Of a stretch of 64,000 bases of DNA, positions 1-60,670 are shown piece after piece. Within the stretch, counting starts at the first letter, position 1, and each line of letters begins with the position of its first letter. A program made the translations under genes and the position numbers. Source of the stretch: Eledone cirrhosa (taxonomy: Eukaryota; Mollusca; Cephalopoda; Octopoda; Eledonidae); assembly GCA_964016885.1 (NCBI GenBank), contig OZ024744.1, positions 67,955,551 to 68,019,550 of the forward strand, in the 5' to 3' direction. The notes under the pieces are model-generated. The model was given only the letters and a program-made list of their open reading frames with translations, was not told where the DNA came from and did not search any database.

Positions 1-264
1 TTATTTACTTACTTATTTATTTACATTTCCCTTAAGTCAGTATTGTTTGTTTAGGTATGGTTGTTGTTGTTATTCCATTCGTTCTTTCTGTTCAACTTCA
101 GTCTTCTTAGTTCTATTTCAGTTGTTTCTCTGATTTGTCTACCTGTTGAGTCATTTCTATGTTTAGATATTATTTTAATTTCTGTGTTGTTTATATTACT
201 GTCATGTCTTTGTCTGGCGTGTTCATTTAGTACTGAACCGTTTTTTTGGGGGGAGGGGGGGTCC
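1..264. other. Intronic sequence without recognisable feature
   Basis: T-rich upstream intron DNA with short TTTA repeats and a G-run at 248-261. No splice-bordered exon with a recognisable product was found. Confidence 0.5.
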
Positions 265-352
265 TTTTAGTTCCCCCCAGTGGGGTCTATTTAATCAACT
301 TTCCCCTCTCCCCAAATTACTGGCCTTGTGCCTGTACTAGAAATCATTATTA
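265..352 (+). repeat. SINE-A 3' tail fragment
   Basis: Carries the variant tail of the family: GGGGTCTATTTAATCAACTT, CTGGCCTTGTGCC and AGAAATCATTATTA. The tRNA-like head is missing. Confidence 0.65.
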
Positions 353-355
353 ATG

Positions 356-545
356 GTGGATTGGCAGTATTCGTAGAGGGTCGGACGCCATGCTTTGGCG
401 CATAGAGTTACGGCCCTTGCCATTCTGAGTTCAAATCCCGCCGAGGTTAACTTTGCCTTTCATCCTTATGGGGTCGATAAAATAAAGTACCAGTAATACA
501 TTGGGTAATAGCTGGCCTTGTGCCAAAAGAAGAAACAATTATTAT
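356..545 (+). repeat. SINE-A, near full length
   Basis: The tRNA-derived head has an A-box-like GGCAGTATTCGTAGAGGG and a B-box-like GAGTTCAAATCCCGCC. The body reads TTTGCCTTTCATCCTTA, GTCGATAAAATAAAGTACC, and the tail TGGCCTTGTGCC ends in an A-rich AAACAATTATT. This is the style of octopus tRNA-derived SINEs. The head is not a functional tRNA gene. Confidence 0.85.
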
Positions 546-550
546 AACAT

Positions 551-612
551 ATCATATATATATATATATACATATATATGTGTGTGTGTGTGTGTGTATG
601 TATGTATGGATA
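551..612. repeat. TA/TG microsatellite
   Basis: (TA)n followed by (TG)n and TATG repeats just upstream of DCLK exon e1. Confidence 0.9.
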
Positions 613-662
613 TATATATCTTTATACGCCATCTCACTCTTCTTTTTTTTGTGTATATACAG

Positions 663-50528
<49,866 letters not shown>

Positions 50529-50980
50529 TTCCACTGATGTTTTATTATTATACATCTATGTTTTTTTGTTTTTTTTTTCAACTATCTAATTTTATTACAT
50601 CTACAACAACAAGAAATAACAACTAAAAACTATTTAAAAAAATACAAAAAAAAGATAAAATAAAACAATTGCAACAATAACAACAACAATAACAACAATA
50701 GAAACAGCAACAATAACATCCACATCAATAACAACAATAGCGACAACAATAGCGACAACAATAGTAACAACAACAACAACAACAACAGTAGTAAAAGCAA
50801 CAGCAGCAGCTGTAACCTTAATAATAAGAACTATATAGAAAAAACAATAACACCAATGACAACAACAGTATCAATATATATAAATATATACATACATATA
50901 TATATATGTGTGTGTGGGTATATATATTTATATGTGAGCCCTAAGGTACTCAATACATTAGTAGAGTGTAAACAATAAAT

Positions 50981-51110
50981 CTAATATAGTAAAGGCTTCT
51001 ACAGGACTAGAACTGTTTGGAAGGAAATCATTAGGAAAGCTTTCTTGATGATTTCCTTCGAATGAAACAGTTCTAGTCCCGAAGAAGCCATTTCTATATT
51101 AAATTTTATA
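50981..51110. repeat. Palindrome family copy (downstream of the stop)
   Basis: AAGGCTTCTACAGGACTAGA ... CTTTCTTGATGATTTCCTTC ... AACAGTTCTAGTCC ... AAGCCATTTCTATATTAAA. Imperfect 60-bp arms, related to 24832-24972. Confidence 0.85.
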
Positions 51111-51209
51111 TATATTCGTCAACAATAAGGATTATTGACATAAATTTAAGACCATACATAAGTTTGAGGGGGAGGGTACAGTCAATTATATTGATCAGTT
51201 CTTGACTCG

Positions 51210-51365
51210 TACTTTATTTTATCAATCCTAGAAAGATAAAGACTAAAAGGCGAAGTTGACTTCAGCAGGATTTGAACTCAGAAACATAAAGAATCCTGAC
51301 TAAATCCCAAACAGAGCAGTTTTTTCTGACACACTAACAATTCTACCAATCCACAACCTTGCCAA
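51210..51365 (-). repeat. SINE-A variant (minus), diverged
   Basis: GTACTTTATTTTATCAATCC, GCAGGATTTGAACTCAGAAA and TACCAATCCACAACC reverse-match body, B box and head. Confidence 0.65.
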
Positions 51366-51434
51366 CCAATATTGTAAAACTTACAACAAACACAACAATA
51401 ATAACATAGTATAAAATGCATAGATAATGTTTTC

Positions 51435-51600
51435 TGATTACACAAAACCAACAATTTGAGGGGAGGAGAAAGTTCAATAAATCAACCCCAGTGTTTTACT
51501 GGTACTTTTTTTTATCAACTCTGTAAGGATGAGAATCAAAGCTAACCTTGGCGAGATTTGAACTCAGAATGTAAAGGGACATAAATATAGGCTTGGCTAA
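51435..51600 (-). repeat. SINE-A variant (minus), head lost
   Basis: AACAATTTGAGGGGAGGAGA, ACTGGTACTTTTTTTTATCA and GAGATTTGAACTCAGAATGT. Confidence 0.7.
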
Positions 51601-51842
51601 AAATCACTTGTTTCCTATTTTTATGAATAAAACATTTCAAATTTACTCAAAACTATTTTTTTTTTAATCTTTAAATTAAATTTCATAATTGTATCTTGTT
51701 TTTATTCAACTTTAATCTGAAATAAAATCAAAATATAATATTTTAAAAATAAAAAAAAAATTATGAATTTTTTTTTAATAGGAAGTGACTTTTGCCATAA
51801 GTCATATTGTCTGGCACTCTACCGATTCTACAAAAGTACCAT

Positions 51843-52060
51843 TGGTTGACAGAATCGTTAGTGTGTCAGATGAGATGAATTGTAATATTTAGTTTCTGAA
51901 ACTTTCAAAGTTCTGGTTTCATACCCAGCTAAGGGATTAACTTCGCCTTTCATCCTTCCAGGTTCAATAAAATAAGGTACCATTAATATACTGAAATTGA
52001 CTTTCCCTCTTTCCCTCCTAAAAATTGTTGGCCTTGTGCCTAAATTAGAAACCTATATGA
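51843..52060 (+). repeat. SINE-A variant
   Basis: GGTTGACAGAATCGTTAGTG head; B-box region replaced by CTGGTTTCATACCCAGC; tail TTGTTGGCCTTGTGCCTAAA. Its inverted partner is at 7356-7484. Confidence 0.7.
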
Positions 52061-52510
52061 AAATTAACAACAACAACAACAACAATAATAACAATAAAAG
52101 GAAAGGAAAACATTGCAGTTTTCCTGCTTTTTTTTTATATATAAATATTTTTATTTTTTGTTTTGGTTTTTTATTTAAAATATATTTCCAAATATGTTTG
52201 ACACATATTTGATGAATCATTGACACCAACAATAACAACAAACAACAACAACAACAACAACAACAACAAACAACAACAACAACACCATCACCAACACCAC
52301 CACCACCAACAACACCATCACCAACATCACCAACAACAACAAACAACAATAGCAACACTACCACTACCACCACCACCACCACCTACAACAACAACAACAA
52401 CAACAACACTGCCATTTACTAATATGAACAACAGCAACAATAACAATAGCAATAACAATAACAACTACAACATCAATAATACTACAAGGAACATTAACCA
52501 CAACTAAAAC
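52060..52510. repeat. CAA/CCA triplet tract
   Basis: (AAC)n at 52065-52095, then a long CAA tract mixed with CCA/CAT at 52225-52505. The centre 52100-52220 is AT-rich. Confidence 0.93.
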
Positions 52511-52775
52511 TACAGCATAACCAAAGAAAACCTTAATGTGATTGCTTGACTTACTAGATATAGTAGCTAAATTTTCCTCTAGCCAAATTATACATTAGTT
52601 GTTGTTTTTTTTAGTTTTTTTTTTGTTTTTTTTTTGTTAATGACACATTGGAAAAAGACGAGATGGTCACAGCTGGAATGGCTTTGATAATCATGATTGT
52701 TTTATGTTGTCAGATGATATGATAGAGATTCCCCATGTGTCACAGTGATTCTCTATTGCCAAAAAGGCTTCTCTG
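52511..52775. other. 3' flank, unannotated
   Basis: Nothing recognised apart from T-runs at 52600-52635. Confidence 0.5.
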
Positions 52776-52777
52776 AC

Positions 52778-53500
52778 AGACAACAACAACAACAACAACA
52801 ACAACAATAACAGCAACAGCAGCAGCACCAAATAACAAACACCATCATCATCATCACCATCACTATTGTCATCATTATCATCTATATTTATTTTAAACTA
52901 TAAAGTAACAAGGTGATTAATTATGAATAACCACCATCACCAACAACAACAACAACAATAACAACAACTACAGCAACTACAACGGCAACAACTACAACTA
53001 CAACTGCAACAACTACAACAACGACAACAACAACTACAACAATCACATCAATAACAGTAGTACCAACAACAGCACACTAAATAACAACAAAAGCAACATC
53101 AACAACAACAATAACAATAAAGCCAATTGTAACAACAATAACAACAACAACAACTATAACAACAGCAACAACAGCTGCAACAACAACAACAACAGCAGCA
53201 CCCTAAATAATATCTAAAGCAACAACATCAACAAAATCAACAACAACAATAACAATAAAGCCAATTGTAACAACAATAACTACAACAACAACTATAACAA
53301 CAGCAACAACAGCTGCAACAACAACAACAACAGCAGCACCCTAAATAATATCTAAAGCAACAACATCAACAAAATCAACAACAACAATAACAATAAAGCC
53401 AATTGTAACAACAATAACAACAACACTGATAATAAAACAACAAAAACAAGAAAGAGAAAGAGTAAAAAATGGTAACAACAACAACAGCAACAACATCAAC
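52778..53500. repeat. CAA tract with 138-bp tandem units
   Basis: CAA/CAG/AAT triplets throughout. AGCCAATTGTAACAACAATA starts copies at 53121, 53259 and 53397. The first two are nearly identical over 138 bp; the third is cut short at about 53425. Confidence 0.93.
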
Positions 53501-53536
53501 AAAAATAGCAACCACATCAATTAATATACCACTTCC

Positions 53537-53869
53537 ATTAACCCTTTAGCATTTAAACCGGTCAGAATTTTCTCACCTTTTTCTGTTCAAACTGGCTGTA
53601 ACCAGCCACTCATACTTATGTTAAGGTATTGTTATCAAAATAAATAACTGTTTCTACTTTAGGCACAAGGCCAGCAATTATCCCAGTGCATTACTGGTAC
53701 TTTATTTTATCGACCCCCCCGTAAGGATGAAAGGCAAAGTCAACCACGGCGGGATTATAATACCAAATTCTCATAGATTCGATATTGTGTAAGATAATTA
53801 TGTGAGGTAAAGTCTTTATCATGAAAATACAAAAGTAAATATAGAATAATGTAAATGCTAAAGGGTTAA
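53537..53869 (+). mobile_element. piggyBac-like MITE with SINE-A inserted
   Basis: TTAACCCTTTAGCATTTAAA at the left and ATGTAAATGCTAAAGGGTTA A at the right. The interior matches 34675-34862 but is split at 53645-53757 by an inverted SINE-A 3' part (TTTCTACTTTAGGCACAAGG to CGGCGGGATTATAA). Confidence 0.83.
53645..53757 (-). repeat. SINE-A 3' part nested in MITE (minus)
   Basis: Tail-to-B-box portion only; stops at the same B-box point (GGCGGGATTA) as the fragment at 17288-17397. Confidence 0.82.
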
Positions 53870-54035
53870 CAAAAATAGCAGCCAAATCTCGCTCAAACCA
53901 CATCATAGGATCGTAGAACAATTACCGTATATGCTGGCATACAAGTCAATCCAGCGCATAGGTCGACCCCTAAATTTCTGAGGTGTAATTCAGGTTTAGG
54001 CCTATATTCACCTAACCTTAATTATTATAATCTCT
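53870..54035. other. 3' flank, repeat-like CGAC motif DNA
   Basis: TGGCATACAAGTCAATCC and CATAGGTCGACCCC here resemble 54370-54450 (GCAGACAAGTCGACCCC, TACGCTGGCATATC), so a dispersed repeat is split by the SINE-A between them. Confidence 0.5.
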
Positions 54036-54232
54036 GAGGGCGGGGAATTGGCAGTATCGGTAGAGAGTCGGACGCCATGCTTTCTAGCATAGTTTCATCC
54101 CTTTACGATCTGAGTTCAAATCCTGTTGAGATTAACTTTGCCTTTCATCCTTACGGGGTCGATAAAATAAAGTACCAGTAATGTACTGGGTAATTGCTGG
54201 CCTTGTGCCCAAAGTAGAAACAATTATTATAA
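54036..54232 (+). repeat. SINE-A, near full length
   Basis: GGGGAATTGGCAGTATCGGT head to AAAGTAGAAACAATTATTAT. TTATTATAATCTCT occurs on both sides (54018 and 54224), a convincing ~14-bp target duplication. Confidence 0.88.
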
Positions 54233-54695
54233 TCTCTACGTTAAATAGACTTAACAAATATGAGATTCAGTAGGAAATAATTGTGATGCGCTGCTAGAGT
54301 TATGGTAAGGGGTGTATGAGCGTTAGGGAGTTAGTTTCACTGTTTACCCCTCAGTGGTAATGGGTTCACATTTTATATTCGGCAGACAAGTCGACCCCTA
54401 GTTTTAGAGAGATATTTTTAGGCTCCAAATATCAACCTGTACGCTGGCATATCTGGTAATTGGATAATGTGGTTCAAGGTTTCTTGCAGAAACAAAGAGA
54501 AAAGAGACAGAATGGTCATGGATAGCACAACTTTAACAATAATAGCAACAACAAAATTAATAAGTTGAATCACAATACACATATGCACATATTACCAATA
54601 ACCACTACACTAACAACTGCAACAACAACAACAAAAGCAACCATCACTCTCATAACTAGACCATTGATGACTATGGAAACAACACCAAAATATCA
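54233..54695. other. 3' flank, unannotated
   Basis: Second half of the split repeat to about 54455, then CAA-rich DNA. No exon recognised. Confidence 0.5.
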
Positions 54696-54699
54696 CGCA

Positions 54700-57600
54700 C
54701 GGACACCACCACCACCACCACCACCACCACCACCACCATCACCATCATCATCATCATCACCACCACCACAATAACAATAACAATAAAAACAATAAAACTG
54801 ACAACAGCCATCACAGATTCAACCAACCAAACCAACCACCACCAGCACTACTACTACCATTACTACCAACACCACCAACACCACAACCAGTACTACTACT
54901 ACTACTACCACCACCATCACAACTACTACTACTACTACAAAAAAAACAACAAAAAAAACAGAAACACTAGGAGGAGCAACAATCACCATGACAATATCAT
55001 TGACAACAACTGCACAACAACCAAAACAACAGCAACAATAACAAAAGTCACAACCACCACTACTACCACTACCACCACAACCACCACTACTACCACTACC
55101 ACCACAACCACCACTATCACCACTACTACCACTACCACCAGAACTACCACTACCACCACTATCACCACAACCACCACTACTACCACTACCACCACTACCA
55201 CCACTATCACCACTACTACCACTACCACCACCACCACCACCACTATCACCACTACCACCACTACCACCACTACTACCACTACCACCACTACTACCACTAC
55301 CAGCACTACCACCACTATCACCACAACGACCACTACTACCACTACCACCACTACCACCACAACCACCACTACCCACCACTACCACCACTACCAACACACC
55401 ACCACTACCACCACACCACCACACACCACTACCACCACCACCACCACACCACCACAACTACCACTACCACCACAACCACCACCACACCCACCACCACCAC
55501 CACTACCACTACCACCACCACCACCACACCACCACACCACCACAACCACCCACAACACCACACCACCACACCCACCACACCACCACTACCACCCACCACC
55601 ACCAACCACCACACCAACACAACCACCACACCACCACAACCACCACATACACCACTTACCACCACACCACCACAACCACCACCACCCACCACAACCACCA
55701 CAACCACCCCCACAACACCACCACCACCACCACCCAACCACCACAACCACCACAACCCCACACCCACCACAACCACCACAACCACCACACCCACCACAAC
55801 CACCACAACCACCACAATCCACTACACCACAACCACCACTACCACCACAACCACCACTACCACCACAACAACCACTACCACCACAACACCACTACCACCA
55901 CAACCACCACTACCACCACACCACCACTACTACCACTACACCACAACCACCACTACCACCACTACACAACTACCACCACAACCACAACTACCACCACTAC
56001 AACCACCATACTACCACTACCACCACCAACCACCCACTACCACCACAACCACCACTACCACCACAACCACCACACCACCACAACCCACCACTACCACAAC
56101 ACCACACACCACTACCACCAACCACCACAACCACACAACACCACACCACCACACCACACTACCACCACACCACCACAACCACCACAACCACCACAACACC
56201 ACACACCCAACAACCACAACCCACCACCACAACCACTCCACCCACAACCACCCAACCACCACAACCACCACCACACCCACAACACCACACCACCCAACCA
56301 CCCACCACCCCACCACCACACCACCACCCACCACCACAACCACCCACCACCACCACCACCACACCACCACCACCACCACAACCACCACCACAACCACCAC
56401 CACCACAACCACCACCACCACACCCACCACCACCACACCACCACACCCCACACCCCACAACCACCACTACCACCACAACCACCACACCACCACACCACCA
56501 CAACCCACCACACCACCACACACACTACCACCACACCCACCACCCCACCCACCACAACCACCACAACCACCACACCACCACAACCACCACACCACCACAC
56601 CCCACTACCACCACACCACCCACACCACCACCACTACCACACCACAACCACCACCACACCACACAACCACCACCACCACCACACCACCACTACCACCACA
56701 ACCACCACAACCACCACTACTACCACTACCACCACAACCACCACTATCACCGCAACCACCACTACCATCACAACAACCACCACTACTACCACTACCACCA
56801 CAACCACCACCACAACCACCACTACTACCACTACCACCACAACCACCACTACCACCACTACTACCACAACCACCACTACCACCACAACCACCACCACCAC
56901 CACTACCACCACTACCACCACAACCACCACCACTACCACACCACCACCACCACACCACCACTACTACCACTACCACCACAACCACCACTACCACCACTAC
57001 TACCACTACCACCACAACACCACTACCACCACTACCACTACTACCACCACAACCCACACTACTACCACTACCACCACAACCACCACTACCACCACAACCA
57101 CCACAACCACCACTACTACCACTACCACCACAACCACCACTATCACCGCAACCACCACTACCATCACAACAACCACCACTACTACCACTACCACCACAAC
57201 CACCACCACAACCACCACTACTACCACTACCACCTCAACCACCACTACCACCACAACCACCACTACCACCACTACCACTACTACCACCACAACCACCACT
57301 ACTACCACTACCACCACAACCTCCACTACTACCACTACCACCACAACCACCACCACTACCACCACTACCACCACAACCACCACTACCACCACTACTACCA
57401 CAACCACCACTACCACCACAACCACCACTACCACCACAACCACCACTACCACGACAACCACCACTACCACCTCTACCACCACTACTACCACTACCACCAC
57501 AACCACCACTACCACCACAACCTCCACAACCACCACTACCACCACAACCACCACTACCACCACAACCACCACTACCACCACTACCACCACAACCACCACA

Positions 57601-57815
57601 ACCACCATAAACACCACAACCACCACTACTACCACTACCACCACAACCACCACTACCACCACAACCACCACCACAACCACAACCACCACCAAACCACCAC
57701 TACTACCACTACCACCACAACGACCACTACTACCACTAGAACCACAACCACCTCTACCACCCAACCACCACTACCACCACAACCACCACAACCACCACAA
57801 CCACCACTATTAACA
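54700..57815. repeat. ~3.1-kb CCA/CTA/CAA triplet array
   Basis: Built almost wholly of ACC, ACT and ACA triplets, typically CCACCACTACCACCACAACC. 54960-55040 is a break. From 55440 to 56620 phase slips (CCCACC, CACACC) are frequent; before and after, triplet phase is cleaner. Blocks such as CACTATCACCGCAACCACCA recur (56742 and 57139). Strand asymmetry is extreme: G is nearly absent on the + strand. All long Val, Gly or Trp frames on the minus strand are artefacts. Confidence 0.97.
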
Positions 57816-58001
57816 TAAAAACAACAACAACAGTAACAACAACAACAGACACCAACAAGATTCCCGAATTTACTTATTTGTTTTATTGTTAATTAAAATG
57901 GACTTTTTTTTTCTAATTCAATAAAACAATTTTTTTACTGGAAAGATATGTTATTTTTTGGTTTGTTTGTTATTTTTTAAATTTATTTCAATGTAGTGGC
58001 T

Positions 58002-58558
58002 TTTGTTTATCCCGCTGTTGGCCACAAAAGGTTTCTCTCTAAAAATGAAAGGCAGACTGTATGATGCCTGCATACGAACAGCAATGTTACATGGCAGTGA
58101 GACATGGGCATTGTGTGCAGAGGACCTGCACAGACTGGAAAGGAACGAAGCTTGCATGCTCTGTTGGATGTGTAATAGTAATATACGTGAACGGCAAAGC
58201 ATAAATGAACTAAGTGAGAAATTAGGAATAAGAGGGATCAGAAGCTGTTTACTCGAGAGAAGACTACGTTGGTATGGCCACGTGATGTGCATGAAAGACG
58301 ACAGCTGCATAAAAAAGTGCAGGGCGATCAAAATTGATGGTAGTTACGGAGTAGGCAGACCCAGAAAAACCTGGGATGATCTGATAAATTCCGACCTTAC
58401 ACACTTTCATCTCTCTAAGACAATGTCACTGGACCGAGATCTTTGGCGCTACGCAGTAATACAGAAGACCCGCCTTGCCTATGTACAAAGCGAAACCTAC
58501 AGTCAGTAGGCACCTCTTAACCAAATATACACCCCAATCTACTACCACTACCCTATCC
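58002..58558 (+). pseudogene. LINE C-terminal ORF with start of 3' UTR
   Basis: Open from about 58002 to the stop at 58507-58509: ATKGFSLKMKGRLYDACIRT then AMLHGSETWALCAEDLHRLE, then RLRWYGHVMCMKDDSCIKKC and VGRPRKTWDDLINSDLTHFH. This post-RT domain is typical of non-LTR retrotransposons and closely matches 37863-38128(-). It has no stop over 168 codons but lacks endonuclease and RT. The 3' UTR begins CCTACAGTCAGTAGGCACCT and is cut off at about 58560, where SINE-B-like DNA starts. Confidence 0.9.
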
Positions 58559-58560
58559 TA

Positions 58561-58785
58561 TCGAAAGGTTGTGAGTTCAATTCTCGGACCGGGTGATGTG
58601 TTGTTTCTTTGAGCAAGAGACTTTATTTCACGTTGCTCCAGTTTACTCAGCTGTAGAAATGAGTACTGGCCTGCCCGCCCAGCCAGTGGGATGGCGTTAT
58701 CTTATGGCTAAAACAGCATGATGTGCTGTAACCAGCGGCGCCGATTGGCACCCGACAGACTGGTCGGTCAAGGTGATCAAGGTGA
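58561..58785 (+). repeat. SINE-B variant lacking its head
   Basis: CGAAAGGTTGTGAGTTCAAT (B box), GAGCAAGAGACTTTATTTCA, TACTCAGCTGTAGAAATGAG, then a different tail CCAGCGGCGCCGATTGGCAC and GTCAAGGTGATCAAGGTGAT instead of the LINE-like tail. Confidence 0.7.
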
Positions 58786-58810
58786 TATATATGTATATAT
58801 ATATATATAT

Positions 58811-59104
58811 ATTGTTATACTTGGGGAGGGTCATATTGTTGTAATAATATTGCCAGAATTAATAACAGAACACACTCACTGTTTGGTTGGTTTTCGCTTC
58901 TGTATCTTTTATATCAGTTAATTCATTTGGTCCTATTATATCTGTATTTTTGACCGTTGGTCAGTCAATGGTAAACATTGAGGACCAAATGAATTAACTG
59001 ATATAAAAGATACAGAAGCGAAAACCAACCAAACAGTGAGTGTGTTCTGTTATTATTTCTGGCAATATTATTACAACAATATGACCCTCCCCAAGTATAA
59101 CAAT
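58811..59104. repeat. Inverted repeat, 124-bp arms, 46-bp spacer, (TA)n both sides
   Basis: Left arm 58811-58934 and right arm 58981-59104 are almost identical complements (one C/T-type change near 59055). They include GTTATACTTGGGGAGGGTCA and CAGTTAATTCATTTGGTCCT. Pure (TA)n abuts both ends (58788-58812, 59103-59130). Confidence 0.96.
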
Positions 59105-59115
59105 ATATATATATG

Positions 59116-59155
<40 letters not shown>

Positions 59156-59232
59156 GTGGTGCTATTAAGTTAGATATGACCTGGACCAACACTGGCCGAA
59201 ACCTATCAAAGTTATATTATATATATATAAGG

Positions 59233-59425
59233 ACGGTGGATTGGCAGTATCGGTAGAGGGTCGGATGACATGCTTTGCAGCAAAGAGTTACGGCCCTTTA
59301 TGGTCTGAGTTCAAATCCCGCCGAGGTTAACTTTGCCTTTCATCCTTATGGGGTTGATAAAATAAAGTACCAGTAATATACTGGTATAATTGCTGGTCTT
59401 GTGCCAAAAGTAGAAACAATTATAT
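59233..59425 (+). repeat. SINE-A, near full length
   Basis: GGTGGATTGGCAGTATCGGT head to AAAGTAGAAACAATTATATA. (TA)n on both sides (59218-59229, 59421-59432) may be the target site. Confidence 0.87.
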
Positions 59426-59432
59426 ATATATA

Positions 59433-60250
59433 TAAGATAGATGTGTGTATGTTGTATTAAAAATATGATTATGTTTTATGTTCCAGTTTTATGTTGTTTT
59501 TGTTTGTTTATTTGTATTTTCTCATATTTTCATAAGTTGGTTGCAGTTTGTTTGGAACAATCACTTCCTAAATCCATCATCAACATTTCTAGATTTTTAC
59601 AGTCTCATTACCAGGATGTGAAGTTTGTGTGTGTGTGTGTGTGAAACTGCTTCTGTATAGTAAACAAATATAATATTTATGGAATTTATCAACAAGGTTT
59701 ATATCAACTTCATTGCTGGAATTTGACATTTGATAATTACTTATTTATGACATGTATGCTGCCTGTGTATTTATTTTAGCTTTGTGTTGTATTATAAACA
59801 ATATTTCTAATTTTTTTTTTGTGGACATCTATATATTATGGATGTCTTTTCCACTAATGTTTTCCTATTTAGCTCTGTTTTGTGATATGTGATGTAGTAT
59901 GTTGTAATTGTTCGTGAATAACTTATGAGACAGTGTTGTACTTGTATGGCCATTGTAACAGTTGGTGTCATGAGGTTTACAAATTTTATTTTTTTCAATT
60001 TCATTTGTTAATAACATTGGTCATGTGTAGCTTATTCTGGAGTTTACATGCTTGTGGATTATTGTTGATGATGGAGTTACTGTCATATATTATAAGGGCT
60101 AGTATATTGTTATTGTTAATGAGTTTGGTGAGATATATTTTATGTTACGTTTTATGAAATTTTCTGATTGTGTGCTTGTCTGTCCTTTAAAGTCTACATA
60201 AGAAAAGAAAAAGGAAAAAGATTTTTAAAATAGTCATGTTATAAAGGAAA
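59433..60250. other. Downstream region, unannotated
   Basis: T-rich DNA with no exon or element recognised. 59625-59643 is a short (TG)n. Confidence 0.5.
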
Positions 60251-60254
60251 ACAT

Positions 60255-60668
60255 TTATCATCATCATCATCATCATCATCACCGTTTAACATCCATTTTC
60301 CATGCTAGCATGGTTTAGATGGATTTGTCCCATTAGAGGCAAATTGGGTCAGGTGACCATGTCTCGCTCAAATAGGACTACTTCTGGCTGGTTTTCCATA
60401 GATGGATGTCCTTCCCAACACCAACGACATTTACAGTGTGTCCCGTGTCACCTACATGACCACTTTACAGAGTAAGGGTGGTGTGGGCAGAAGTGGGAGG
60501 GTGAAGTAGGGGTGTGGGGGCTGTATATTGGATTAAGAGGTACCTACTTAGTGTATGTAAGTCCATGCACAAGGGAAGGGGCTCTTCTGTATTACCTCAT
60601 AATACCAAAGATCTCGATCCTGTGTTATTGTCTTTGAGAGGTGCAAGTGTGCAAGGTCAGCTTTTATA
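60255..60668 (-). repeat. LINE 3' UTR copy (minus)
   Basis: (ATC)n, CCGTTTAACATCCATTTTCC, TGGATGTCCTTCCCAACACC, GAGGTACCTACTTAGTGTAT and GCTCTTCTGTATTACCTCAT, then CAAAGATCTCGATCCTGTGT. It ends where the mariner element begins. Confidence 0.82.
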
Positions 60669-60670
60669 TA

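Larger units (their letters stand above)
50529..53530 (+). other. DCLK: DCLK 3' UTR / downstream flank, CAA-rich
   Basis: The transcript should continue past the stop. An AATAAA hexamer at 50659-50664 is the nearest candidate poly(A) signal, about 130 bases on, in an A-rich context; others follow. Most of 50600-53500 is built of CAA/AAT/CAG-like triplets interrupted by SINE pieces and a foldback copy. The true cleavage site cannot be seen from sequence. Confidence 0.5.

Noticed and set aside
356..545. tRNA genes at SINE heads (A- and B-box-like sequences in SINE-A, B and C)
   Set aside because: No cloverleaf with paired acceptor stem could be formed by eye; they are parts of repeated SINEs.
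54819..57764. Long Val-, Gly- and Trp-rich frames on the minus strand
   Set aside because: Triplet array without stops in any phase; no start context, no non-repetitive coding sequence.
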